Position numbers and translations under genes: made by a program. Under the pieces are notes generated by a model. It worked only from the letters and a program-made list of their open reading frames with translations. It did not search any database and was not told where the DNA came from. A stretch of DNA of 16,656 bases from an uncultured Oscillospiraceae bacterium (lineage in GTDB: Bacteria; Bacillota; Clostridia; Oscillospirales; Oscillospiraceae), in assembly GCA_905233785.1 (NCBI GenBank), contig CAJOCV010000020.1, positions 1-16,656 on the forward strand. The letters run 5' to 3'. Positions 1 to 7,288 of the stretch are shown in pieces; position 1 is the stretch's first letter; each line of letters begins with the position of its first letter.

Positions 1-109
1 AACGAACGCCGCTGGGCTGGCGCCCAGCAAGTGAGGCGGGACAAAAAGCGCCGAAAAGGGACGCTCACAGGCGGCAGGAGTTCGAATCCACCAAGCCTAC
101 GGTGCACAG
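1..109. other. Left-edge non-coding segment with three-way-junction-like folding potential
   Basis: No convincing coding frame covers this stretch. Three complementary sets are visible: an outer CGCC/GGCG pair (7-10 with 70-73), a perfect 7-bp hairpin GCTGGGC/GCCCAGC with loop TGGC (11-28), and a GTGAG/CTCAC stem (31-35 with 64-68). CGAAC (3-7) could instead pair with GTTCG (80-84). The arrangement could be the 3' part of a structured RNA cut by the window edge. A TTCGAAT heptamer at 81-87 resembles a tRNA T-loop, but its flanks do not form a T-stem. I do not recognise an RNA family. Confidence 0.25.
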
Positions 110-138
110 TGGATTTTATCACAGGAATGTGTTATACT
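110..138 (+). promoter_or_regulatory. Sigma-A-type promoter for the c-di-GMP gene pair
   Basis: TGGATT (110-115) and TATACT (133-138) are separated by exactly 17 bases, a good match to the housekeeping -35/-10 pattern. It is the best promoter seen upstream of the sensor-EAL gene, and would give a transcript with a leader of about 210 nt. Confidence 0.6.
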
Positions 139-354
139 ATGATCTGGAAAGGCTCGTTTTTGCGGTCGCAATTGCGTCGTGCTTCCGTATCGTCCCTGCA
201 AATGCACAAAGTATTCGCTGCGGACACTGCCTCTTCTTTGGGCGTTCAAAGAAATGGGGCCGCCGGAGGCATCTAAACGCCTGGCGACATAGTTATAAAA
301 TGGCGGTGGTCAGAATACAACGGCTTTCTGAACCGACGGAGAGGGTGGCGCCCC
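139..354 (+). other. Long 5' leader of the sensor-EAL gene, no recognised riboswitch
   Basis: About 215 nt lie between the predicted promoter and the ATG. GGCGTT and AACGCC arms (240-280 region) could form a stem, and a hairpin-like core at 197-222 resembles the centre of the MITE at 4220-4380. I looked for the class I and class II c-di-GMP riboswitch signatures, since the gene handles c-di-GMP, and did not find them. Overlapping frames here lack ribosome sites and look spurious. The leader ends with a purine-rich ribosome site, GGAGAGGG (338-345), nine bases before the start codon. Confidence 0.4.
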
Positions 355-2562
355 ATGAAAAACCATACACAAGTGATCCGGCTCCTGGTGAGGCTTCTCT
401 GGGGGCTGCTGCTATTGCCTCTGGCGGCGTCGGCCGCATCCGCGCAGAGCGGGAGCGAAACGCTGACGGTGGGCGTCCCCATTGACCGCTGCCCGATTTT
501 TTATCAGGAGCCGGACAGCGGCGAGGTGATCGGCATCGGCGTGGACCTGATGCGCGCCGCGGCGGAAGAGGCGGGCTATACGGTGCGTTTTCGCGCCGTT
601 CGGGAACATACGCTCAAGGACGCGCTCGACAATCCGGAGTATGACGTCCTCATGCCCTTCGGCAGCGCCATCAGAAGCACCGCCGGACAGAGCTCCGTCG
701 TCACGGAAAACCTGTTTCAGACGCCCTTCACCTTCGTCACAAAGGGCAACCGGGAAATGCCCGCGCTGGGTCAGCTGCGCGTCGGGATGCTGCGTTCCCT
801 CGGCGGCGCGATCGAAACGCTGCACAGCCTCTTTCCCGATATGGAAATCCGCGAATACGATTCCATGGCCGAGAGTGTGAAGGCGCTTCGGAAAAACGAG
901 GTGGACGCGCTGCTGCATAACTCCTTTGTCTGGAGCTATGTGCTGCAAAAGCCCGCCTACCGGGATCTGACCGTGCAGCCCTCGGCGATGTTCCTCATGG
1001 ACTTCCGCGCGGGCGCGCCGGATACGCCGGAGGGACGCGCGCTGGTAGAGCGGCTGAACCGCGGCATCGCCGCGGTGAGCGAGACCCGGCGGCAGGCCGT
1101 GATCCTTGACTACACCTCCCGGCGGCTCTACCGCTATGATTTCTCCGACTATCTGTATGAATACGGGCTGATCCTGCTGCTCGGCGCCCTGCTGCTCGCG
1201 GCGGTGATCGTGATTGCGGTGCAGCGGCTGCGCGCCGTGCGCCGGGAACAGGAGGAAACGCTGCGGAAGATGATGGACTATGATCCGCTGACCGGGCTGC
1301 TGAACATGAACGGCTTCCGCAAGCGGGTGGAGGAGCTGCTGCGCACCTATCCGGACGAACCCTACTATCTATCATATAATAATATCCGCGGCTTTAAATT
1401 CATCAACGACAGTCTTGGCCGCGAAGACGGGGATAAGCTGCTGCGCTTCTGGGCGGAGACGTCCGAGCGGTATCTGTCGGACAAGGAAGCCATTGCGCGC
1501 ATCACCGCCGATCACTTTGTAGTCCTCCGGCGTATCGAGGGCGAAGAGAAAATGCTCAGGGACGAGCAGGATGTCTTTGCGCCGATGGAGAATTACTTCA
1601 TCGAGCAGGGCAAGGAAAACCGCGTTTTGATTTGCAGCGGGATCTACATCCTGGTGCCCAGGGATTTCCGAAAGATCGACGTGGATCACATGGTGGATCT
1701 GGCGCGCGTCGCGGAGAAACGGGCGCGCGCGAGTCTCAACAGGAACTACGAATTCTATAACCCCGAGCAGTGGGAGTACGGCAAGCGCGTTTTGGACATT
1801 GCCAACGGCCTGCCCAGGGCAATTGAGGACGGGGAGCTTCAGGTCTGGTATCAGCCGCAGATGGACTATGATACCGGGAAAATCACCGGGGCGGAGGCTC
1901 TGTGTCGCTGGAAGCACGGAAAGCTCGACTGGCTGAGCCCCGGCGAGTTCATCCCGATCCTGGAGGACGCCGGGCTGATCTATGAGTTGGACAGCTATGT
2001 CTGGGAGCAGGTCTGCCGGGATTTACAACGCTGGAATGCGCAGGGCTGCTACCGCTGTGTGTCGGTGAACCTGTCGCGCGACGATATTCGCGAGGGCAGA
2101 GACATTCCCGCCTGTTTTGAGAAGCTGGTCCGTCGCCATGGGCTGAGGCCGGAGCAGCTTCGCATCGAAATTACCGAGACGGCTTACGCCGAGAGTCCGC
2201 AGTTGCTGATCGCTACCACAGAAAAGCTGCGCGCGCTGGGCTTTCAGGTGGAAATGGACGACTTCGGAAGCGGCTACTCCTCCCTGCACATGCTCAAGGA
2301 GGTGCCGGTGGATCGCGTCAAGCTCGATCTGAATTTCCTGACCGCCTCCGGCGACCAGGAAAAATGCCGCACCATCATCAGCAGCGTGATCAGCATGGTG
2401 CAGAATCTGGGACTGCGCCTGATCTCCGAAGGGGTGGAGACCGCCGAGCAGGCGCGCTTCCTCCAGAGCCGCGGCAGCAGCGAGATGCAGGGCTTCTACT
2501 TCTATAAACCTATGCCGGTGCAGGAATTTGAGGAGATCCTGGCGAAAAACGAATCGGCGTGA
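355..2562 (+). CDS. Membrane c-di-GMP phosphodiesterase: solute-binding sensor, degenerate GGDEF, EAL
   Basis: A 735-residue protein predicted to hydrolyse cyclic di-GMP in response to an extracellular small molecule. Layout: signal peptide (about 1-30), one SBP_bac_3-like periplasmic-binding domain (about 36-260), one membrane segment (about 269-290), GGDEF-fold domain (about 305-465), EAL domain (about 480-730). The GGDEF motif is replaced by TADHF (384-388), so cyclase activity is probably lost and the domain may only be structural or bind nucleotide. EAL residues look intact: EAL at 514-516, NLS at 572-574, EITET at 605-609, DDFGSGYSSL from 635, KLD at 656-658, SEGVET from 691. The start is supported by GGAGAGGG nine bases upstream and by the signal peptide beginning at it. 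The ligand cannot be predicted; SBP_bac_3 domains often bind amino acids. A diguanylate cyclase gene follows 58 bases downstream, probably in the same transcript. Confidence 0.9.
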   Translation: MKNHTQVIRLLVRLLWGLLLLPLAASAASAQSGSETLTVGVPIDRCPIFYQEPDSGEVIGIGVDLMRAAAEEAGYTVRFRAVREHTLKDALDNPEYDVLMPFGSAIRSTAGQSSVVTENLFQTPFTFVTKGNREMPALGQLRVGMLRSLGGAIETLHSLFPDMEIREYDSMAESVKALRKNEVDALLHNSFVWSYVLQKPAYRDLTVQPSAMFLMDFRAGAPDTPEGRALVERLNRGIAAVSETRRQAVILDYTSRRLYRYDFSDYLYEYGLILLLGALLLAAVIVIAVQRLRAVRREQEETLRKMMDYDPLTGLLNMNGFRKRVEELLRTYPDEPYYLSYNNIRGFKFINDSLGREDGDKLLRFWAETSERYLSDKEAIARITADHFVVLRRIEGEEKMLRDEQDVFAPMENYFIEQGKENRVLICSGIYILVPRDFRKIDVDHMVDLARVAEKRARASLNRNYEFYNPEQWEYGKRVLDIANGLPRAIEDGELQVWYQPQMDYDTGKITGAEALCRWKHGKLDWLSPGEFIPILEDAGLIYELDSYVWEQVCRDLQRWNAQGCYRCVSVNLSRDDIREGRDIPACFEKLVRRHGLRPEQLRIEITETAYAESPQLLIATTEKLRALGFQVEMDDFGSGYSSLHMLKEVPVDRVKLDLNFLTASGDQEKCRTIISSVISMVQNLGLRLISEGVETAEQARFLQSRGSSEMQGFYFYKPMPVQEFEEILAKNESA

Positions 2563-2620
2563 GTCAATAAAAAGACGAAAGAGAAACGGCGCTGCGCACG
2601 CCGTGTAAAAAGAGGATAGT

Positions 2621-3964
2621 ATGCTGAAGATTACGAAAAAGGGTGACGGGCTCTCCCTGCGCACGGTTCATCTGTGGTTGGTAATCGGCGCGGTCGTCTC
2701 CTGTTCCCTGATGTTTCTGTTTACTTTTCATCTGGCCGACAGCTTTCAAAAGCTGACCGAGGCTTCCGAACAGCAAATCGAGCTGCGCAATGCCGCCACG
2801 GAGTTGATCGAAGCCTCCGACTATCTGACAGAGCGCGCCCAGCGCTTTACCGTGGAGGGAGATATGCGCTTCCTTGACGAGTATTTTGAGGAGGCCTTCG
2901 AAGCCAATCACCGGGAAGAGGCCATTACAAGGATGGCGGACGGCGAGGGGACACAGGCGGCGCTGGAGAGGCTGCAGGACGCGATGTACAATTCTCTGCT
3001 GCTCATGCGGCGGGAATACTACGCCATGAAGCTCGTGATCGAGGCGCGGGGGTATACGGATTACCCGGAAATCCTCCGCTCGGTGCAGCTTGAGGAAGAG
3101 GATCGTGCGCTTACGTCGGAGGAGAAAATGCACCGCGCCATGAAAATGGTGCTGGACGAGGAATACTACCGACAGAAGGAGCTTGTGCGCAGCAGCATGA
3201 AAGCCAGCCTTGAAGAGCTGGAGCTGATCGCCTATGATACCGATCACTCCGCGCTCGCGTCCCTGCGGGACGAGATGATCGGCGTGCGTATCGTGATCGT
3301 ACTGCAGGCCATCGGAATCTTCTTCATGGTCTGGCTCACCTCACATCTTGGCATCCATCCGGTGCTCACAGCGGTGGATCGCATCAAGGCTGACAGCCCC
3401 ATCCCCGTGGTGGGCGCCAACGAGTTTCGCTATCTGGCACGCACCTATAACGCCATGTATGAGGTCTATAAGAGCAGCCTGGAGCACTTGAACTTCAAAG
3501 CCTCCCACGATGAACTGACCGGCGCCTACAACCGTTCGGGCTATGATCTGCTGCTGTCCAGCATCAACCTGAGCAACACATATATGCTGCTCTTCGACAT
3601 GGACAATTTCAAGGGCGTCAACGATACTTACGGACACGAAACAGGCGACAGAGTGCTAATCAAGCTTGCGGATGTGCTCAGGAACAATTTCCGCTCTGAC
3701 GATTACATCTGCCGCATCGGCGGGGACGAGTTCGTCGTGTTTATGGTACACGCCACGGAGAAGCAGAGAAACCTGATTTCCCAGAAGATCGTCGAAATCA
3801 ACCGGGAGCTTGGGGACACGGCGGACGGCCTGCCTCCCACCTCGGTCAGCGTTGGCATCGTGCACGGCTCAGAGGCTGCCAGCGCCGAGGAGCTCTTCGA
3901 GAAGACGGACGCCGCCATGTATAGGGCCAAGCAGCACGGCAAGAGCACCTGCCGCTTCGGCTGA
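2621..3964 (+). CDS. Membrane diguanylate cyclase with intact GGDEF domain
   Basis: A 447-residue protein predicted to make cyclic di-GMP from two GTP. A membrane segment (about 17-38) is followed by a mostly helical extracytoplasmic region (about 40-220), a second membrane segment (about 222-243), a short linker and a GGDEF domain (about 290-447). Catalytic features are intact: metal-binding D326 in DMDNFK, GGDEF at 367-371, and the RxxD allosteric I-site (R358, D361) in the standard position, so product inhibition is expected. The sensor region matches no family I can name; its two-helix-pair look resembles four-helix-bundle sensor modules. The ribosome site GAGGA (2612-2616) lies four bases before the ATG, after a small hairpin (2586-2604). 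The partner upstream is a predicted c-di-GMP hydrolase, so the pair could set c-di-GMP in opposite directions from two signals. Confidence 0.9.
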   Translation: MLKITKKGDGLSLRTVHLWLVIGAVVSCSLMFLFTFHLADSFQKLTEASEQQIELRNAATELIEASDYLTERAQRFTVEGDMRFLDEYFEEAFEANHREEAITRMADGEGTQAALERLQDAMYNSLLLMRREYYAMKLVIEARGYTDYPEILRSVQLEEEDRALTSEEKMHRAMKMVLDEEYYRQKELVRSSMKASLEELELIAYDTDHSALASLRDEMIGVRIVIVLQAIGIFFMVWLTSHLGIHPVLTAVDRIKADSPIPVVGANEFRYLARTYNAMYEVYKSSLEHLNFKASHDELTGAYNRSGYDLLLSSINLSNTYMLLFDMDNFKGVNDTYGHETGDRVLIKLADVLRNNFRSDDYICRIGGDEFVVFMVHATEKQRNLISQKIVEINRELGDTADGLPPTSVSVGIVHGSEAASAEELFEKTDAAMYRAKQHGKSTCRFG

Positions 3965-4009
3965 CGCCCTCGTCCCGGAAAAAGCTCGCGCCGGGCAAGA
4001 GAAAAATGA

Positions 4010-4038
4010 TTGACGAGCGGGACAAGTTGCGGTATGAT
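4010..4038 (+). promoter_or_regulatory. Sigma-A-type promoter of the SCIFF precursor gene
   Basis: TTGACG (4010-4015) and TATGAT (4033-4038) with a 17-base spacer. Transcription would begin about 25-30 bases before the SCIFF start codon. It separates the peptide cluster from the c-di-GMP genes. Confidence 0.75.
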
Positions 4039-4072
4039 ATACCAGTAACTTTAGCCACACTTGGAGGGTACT

Positions 4073-4219
4073 ATGGAACACATCATTACGATCGAGACCC
4101 GCGATCTCTGCCAGAGCGCCGTCAACGGCGGCTGCGGCGAGTGCCAGACCTCTTGCCAGTCCGCCTGCAAGACCAGCTGCGGCATCGCCAACCAGCAGTG
4201 CGAGAACGCGGAGAAGTAA
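4073..4219 (+). CDS. SCIFF ranthipeptide precursor, seven cysteines
   Basis: A 48-residue peptide starting MEHIITIETRDL and carrying a cysteine-rich core with GECQTSCQSACKTSC (residues 22-36) and a C-terminal ANQQCEN. This matches the SCIFF family (six cysteines in forty-five residues), substrates for radical SAM enzymes that link cysteine sulfur to carbons of other residues. The family's six core cysteines correspond to C21, C24, C28, C32, C36 and C43; C13 is an additional one in the leader-like part. The ribosome site GGAGGG (4063-4068) lies four bases upstream of the ATG, and a clear promoter precedes it. The maturase gene follows, but only after a 161-bp inserted element that starts immediately after the TAA. 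SCIFF products have been linked to signalling or metabolic regulation in clostridia; the exact role of this one cannot be read from sequence. Confidence 0.95.
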   Translation: MEHIITIETRDLCQSAVNGGCGECQTSCQSACKTSCGIANQQCENAEK

Positions 4220-4380
4220 AGGCAACACCGCACAATACGTCTGCGGCATCTTCCGGAAAAACCGCGCCCTGATTTCGTCACTTTTTCTTGCAATACACAA
4301 AGTATTGCTGCGAAAAATTGCCATCATCAGAACTCGGTTTTTCTCGGAATCTGCTCTTGCCGCATTATGCGGTATTGCCT
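4220..4380. mobile_element. MITE-like palindromic element between SCIFF precursor and maturase
   Basis: The element has 17-bp imperfect terminal inverted repeats: AGGCAACACCGCACAAT (4220-4236) and ATTATGCGGTATTGCCT (4364-4380), matching at 15 of 17 positions when one is reverse-complemented. Similarity continues inward: TTCCGGAAAAACCG on the left corresponds to the complement of CGGTTTTTCTCGGAA on the right. The centre is a perfect 7-bp hairpin, GCAATAC/GTATTGC with loop ACAAA (4290-4308). There is no coding frame, so it would need a transposase supplied elsewhere. It starts directly after the SCIFF TAA; flanks are TAA on the left and AAA on the right, so any target duplication is short and uncertain. 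Transcribed, it would fold into one long hairpin. An alternative reading is a regulatory RNA structure native to the operon, but the terminal repeats favour a mobile origin. Confidence 0.75.
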
Positions 4381-4397
4381 AAATTATTTACCGCTGT

Positions 4398-4425
4398 AAA
4401 TGCCGCCATGAACATGGCGGCATTT
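4398..4425 (+). promoter_or_regulatory. 13-bp perfect stem-loop before the maturase gene
   Basis: AAATGCCGCCATG (4398-4410) and CATGGCGGCATTT (4413-4425) are perfect complements around a two-base centre, followed by ATTATC. The stem is GC-rich, but the following U-rich stretch is short, so it may be a leaky terminator, an attenuator that keeps maturase below precursor, or an RNA-stabilising end. The maturase ribosome site GAGGAGA follows at about 4434-4440. Confidence 0.6.
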
Positions 4426-4447
4426 ATTATCACGAGGAGAAAGAAAT

Positions 4448-5830
4448 ATGATCCATCAATATAAACTCGGCGGCTACAACATTGTGCTGGACGTGTGCTC
4501 CGGCGCGCTGCATGTCGTCGATGATCTGGCCTATGACTGCATTGCCCTCTTTGAGCAGAGCAGCCGGGAGGAGGCAATCGAAAGCCTGCAAAAAAGCTAC
4601 CCCGCGCTGGAGCGCGGCGAGATCGAGCGCTGCTATGAGCAGGTATTGTCCCTCAAGGAGCAGGGGCGGCTCTTCACCCCGGATACCTTTGAGCCCATGG
4701 CAGGCCGCTTCAAGGAGCGCAGCGGCGGCGTCATCAAAGCGCTGTGTCTGCACGTCGCGCATACCTGCAACCTCAACTGCGCCTACTGCTTCGCCAGCCA
4801 GGGCAAGTATAACGGCGAGCGCGCCGTCATGTCCTTCGAGGTCGGCAAGCAGGCGCTGGACTTTCTCGTGGCGCACTCCGGCAGCCGCCGTAATCTTGAG
4901 GTGGACTTTTTCGGCGGCGAGCCGCTGATGAACTTTCAGGTCGTCAAAGACCTGGTGGCCTACGCCCGCTCCATCGAGAAGGACGCGCACAAAAACTTCC
5001 GCTTTACCCTCACCACCAACGGCATGCTCATTGACGACGATGTGATCGACTTCTGCAACCGGGAGATGAGCAACGTCGTCCTGAGCCTTGACGGACGCAA
5101 GGAGGTGCACGACCGCTTCCGCGTGGACTACGCCGGCAACGGGAGCTGGGAGCGCATCGTGCCCAAGTTTCAGAAGCTCGTGGCGGCGCGCGGCGGCAGG
5201 AGCTACTACATGCGCGGCACCTTTACCCACTACAATCCCGACTTTCTGGCCGACATCCGCCAGATGCTCGAGCTCGGCTTTACGGAGCTGAGCATGGAGC
5301 CGGTGGTCTGCGCGCCGGACGATCCCTCCGCCCTCACCGAGGAGGATCGAAAGCTCGTCATGCGGCAGTATGAGGAGCTGGCCGAGCTGATGCTCGAGCG
5401 CGACCGGGAGGGAAGACCCTTCACCTTCTATCACTATATGCTCGATCTCACCGGCGGCCCCTGCATCTATAAGCGCATCTCGGGCTGCGGCTCCGGCACG
5501 GAGTACATGGCCGTCACGCCCTGGGGCGATCTCTACCCCTGTCATCAGTTCGTGGGCGACGAGAAGTTCAAGCTCGGCGATATTTGGAACGGCCTCGATA
5601 ACCCCGCGGTGCAGGGCGAGTTTGCCGCCTGCAACGTCTATCAGAAGCCCGCCTGCCGGGACTGCTGGGCGCGGCTCTACTGCTCCGGCGGCTGCGCGGC
5701 GAACGCCTATCACGCCACCGGCGCGATCACCGGCGTGTATGAGGCCGGCTGTGAGCTCTTCCGTAAGCGCATGGAGTGCGCCATCATGCTGGCCATTGCC
5801 CGCCAGATCGAAAAGCGGCGCAAGGCGTGA
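4448..5830 (+). CDS. SCIFF maturase: radical SAM/SPASM thioether-forming enzyme
   Basis: A 460-residue radical S-adenosylmethionine enzyme, predicted to install sulfur-to-carbon thioether links in the SCIFF peptide encoded upstream. The N-terminal 90 residues resemble the PqqD-like peptide-recognition domain of such maturases. The radical SAM cluster motif CNLNCAYC gives C107, C111 and C114, followed by GGEP at 156-159. The C-terminal third (from about 345) has the SPASM-type cysteine pattern for auxiliary iron-sulfur clusters, including CGSGTEYMAV, a downstream PCHQF, and the CRDCWARLYCSGGC run. Length and architecture match clostridial SCIFF maturases such as CteB. The ribosome site CGAGGAGA stands eight bases before the ATG. 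The stop TGA overlaps the GTG start of the next gene. The reading frame is unbroken despite the insertion upstream. Confidence 0.95.
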   Translation: MIHQYKLGGYNIVLDVCSGALHVVDDLAYDCIALFEQSSREEAIESLQKSYPALERGEIERCYEQVLSLKEQGRLFTPDTFEPMAGRFKERSGGVIKALCLHVAHTCNLNCAYCFASQGKYNGERAVMSFEVGKQALDFLVAHSGSRRNLEVDFFGGEPLMNFQVVKDLVAYARSIEKDAHKNFRFTLTTNGMLIDDDVIDFCNREMSNVVLSLDGRKEVHDRFRVDYAGNGSWERIVPKFQKLVAARGGRSYYMRGTFTHYNPDFLADIRQMLELGFTELSMEPVVCAPDDPSALTEEDRKLVMRQYEELAELMLERDREGRPFTFYHYMLDLTGGPCIYKRISGCGSGTEYMAVTPWGDLYPCHQFVGDEKFKLGDIWNGLDNPAVQGEFAACNVYQKPACRDCWARLYCSGGCAANAYHATGAITGVYEAGCELFRKRMECAIMLAIARQIEKRRKA

Positions 5831-7179
5831 ACACCCCGATCCGCGATTTTGTGCGGCGCTACGCCGCCTCCGATCCTGTCCGGCTGCACATGCCCGGGCA
5901 TAAGGGAAAGCCGATGCTTGGCTGTGAGGCGCTGGATATTACGGAAATTCCGGGCGCGGACGTGCTGTATCACGCCGAGGGCATCATCCGCGCAAGCGAG
6001 GAAAACGCCGCCGCCCTCTTTGGGAGCGCCCGGACGCTCTATTCCGTGGAGGGCTCGTCCCTCTGCATCCGCGCCATGCTCCAGCTCGCGCAGCAGTACG
6101 CGCGGCTCTGCGGGAAAACGCCGCTCGTTGCCGCCGGGCGCAACGCCCACCGGGTTTTTCTCGAGGGCGCGGCGCTGCTCGACCTGCCGATTCGCTGGGT
6201 CGGCGCGGGCGAGGAGCTTTTGTCCTCCGCCCCGGTGCTTTCAGAGCTGGAAGCGCTCTTCGAGGAAGCGGAAAAGCCAACGGCGGTCTACCTCACCAGC
6301 CCCGACTATCTGGGAAACGAGCTGGATCTGGCTCCCGTCGCCGCGCTCTGTCACGCAAACGGGGCGCTGCTGCTGGTGGACAACGCCCACGGCGCGTACC
6401 TGAAATTTCTTGCGCCCTCCCGCCATCCGCTGGATCGGGGGGCGGATCTCTGCTGCGATTCGGCGCATAAGACCCTGCCCGCGCTGACCGGCTGCGCGTA
6501 TCTGCATCTCTCACAGGACTGCCCGAAAGCGCTGCTTTCGATGGCCGAGCAGGCCATGGCGCTCTTTGCCAGTACGAGCCCCTCCTATCTGCTGCTCCAG
6601 TCGTTGGACGCGCTCAACCCTCTGCTTGCGGGCGACTACCCCGCGCGCATCCGCGAGACCGCCGGGGAACTGGCGCAAAGCAAGGCCGCGCTCTCAGCGG
6701 CGGGCTGGGAGCTTTGCGGCACGGAGCCCTTGAAGCTCACGCTGCTTCCAAAGCCCCGCGGTTATACCGGGGAGGCGTTGGCGGAGCGGCTGAGGAAGGC
6801 CGGGATGGTGCCGGAGTTTGCCGACGCGGATCACCTGGTGCTGATGCTCACGCCGGAGACGGAGGGGCTTTCGCGCGTGACGGACTTTTTCCTGCGCCTT
6901 CCCGCGCGGGAGCCGATCACCGCGAGACCGCCGAAGCGCAGTCCGGCTCAGACGGCGCTCACGCCGCGCGAGGCGCTGCTCTCCCCGTTTGAGACGCTGC
7001 CGGTGGAGCGCTGTCTTGGCCGCGTGCTGGCCTCGCCCTGTGTGGGCTGTCCGCCCGCCGTGCCCATCGCCGTCTGCGGCGAGCGGCTGAACGAAGACGC
7101 ACTCGCGCTTTTTCGCTGGTACGGAATCAGGGAATTGGCCGTGGTGCTTGGCAAAAATGACGATCTGCACAAAAATTAA
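5827..7179 (+). CDS. Orn/Lys/Arg decarboxylase family PLP enzyme
   Basis: A 450-residue fold-type I PLP enzyme of the short Gram-positive Orn/Lys/Arg decarboxylase family (relatives include Bacillus SpeA). The family's typical N-terminus is visible: MNTPIRDFV, then RLHMPGHKG. The PLP lysine is K215 in DSAHKTLPALTG, and D185 in VDNAHGAYL should contact the cofactor ring nitrogen. The C-terminal part (about 375-450) resembles the family's C-terminal domain, with PCVGCPPAVPI. I chose the GTG at 5827 because it begins exactly at the family's conserved N-terminus; in-frame codons farther upstream lie inside the maturase gene and add unrelated residues. The GTGA overlap suggests translational coupling to the maturase. 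The substrate (arginine, lysine, ornithine or another amino acid) cannot be assigned, nor can a link to the peptide product be proved. Confidence 0.88.
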   Translation: MNTPIRDFVRRYAASDPVRLHMPGHKGKPMLGCEALDITEIPGADVLYHAEGIIRASEENAAALFGSARTLYSVEGSSLCIRAMLQLAQQYARLCGKTPLVAAGRNAHRVFLEGAALLDLPIRWVGAGEELLSSAPVLSELEALFEEAEKPTAVYLTSPDYLGNELDLAPVAALCHANGALLLVDNAHGAYLKFLAPSRHPLDRGADLCCDSAHKTLPALTGCAYLHLSQDCPKALLSMAEQAMALFASTSPSYLLLQSLDALNPLLAGDYPARIRETAGELAQSKAALSAAGWELCGTEPLKLTLLPKPRGYTGEALAERLRKAGMVPEFADADHLVLMLTPETEGLSRVTDFFLRLPAREPITARPPKRSPAQTALTPREALLSPFETLPVERCLGRVLASPCVGCPPAVPIAVCGERLNEDALALFRWYGIRELAVVLGKNDDLHKN

Positions 7180-7224
7180 GGGAAGATTTTGGGCAAAACA
7201 GCGAAACATTGGGCAGCTTTGCTC

Positions 7225-7253
7225 TTGAAATCCCGACAAAAGGGGACTATAAT
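7225..7253 (+). promoter_or_regulatory. Near-consensus sigma-A promoter for a small ORF
   Basis: TTGAAA (7225-7230) and a perfect TATAAT (7248-7253) are separated by 17 bases. It is among the strongest promoters in the window and lies just upstream of a 40-codon ORF with a strong ribosome site. Confidence 0.85.
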
Positions 7254-7288
7254 GCGCAGCGAACTTGAGAGAAAGGAGGCTACAAGAC

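Noticed and set aside
81..89. TTCGAATCC resembling a tRNA or tmRNA T-loop
   Set aside because: The flanking bases (AGGAG and CCACC) do not form a T-stem, and no acceptor stem or anticodon arm is visible.
139..354. c-di-GMP riboswitch in the leader of the c-di-GMP genes
   Set aside because: Neither class I nor class II signature sequences were found; the long leader alone is not evidence.
3961..4000. CCCGG/CCGGG hairpin as terminator after the cyclase gene
   Set aside because: Only a five-base stem with a long loop and no uridine tract; too weak to call.
4430..5713. 427-codon minus-strand open frame opposite the SCIFF maturase
   Set aside because: The plus-strand radical SAM gene is unambiguous; the opposite frame has a low-complexity Ala/His/Val-rich translation.
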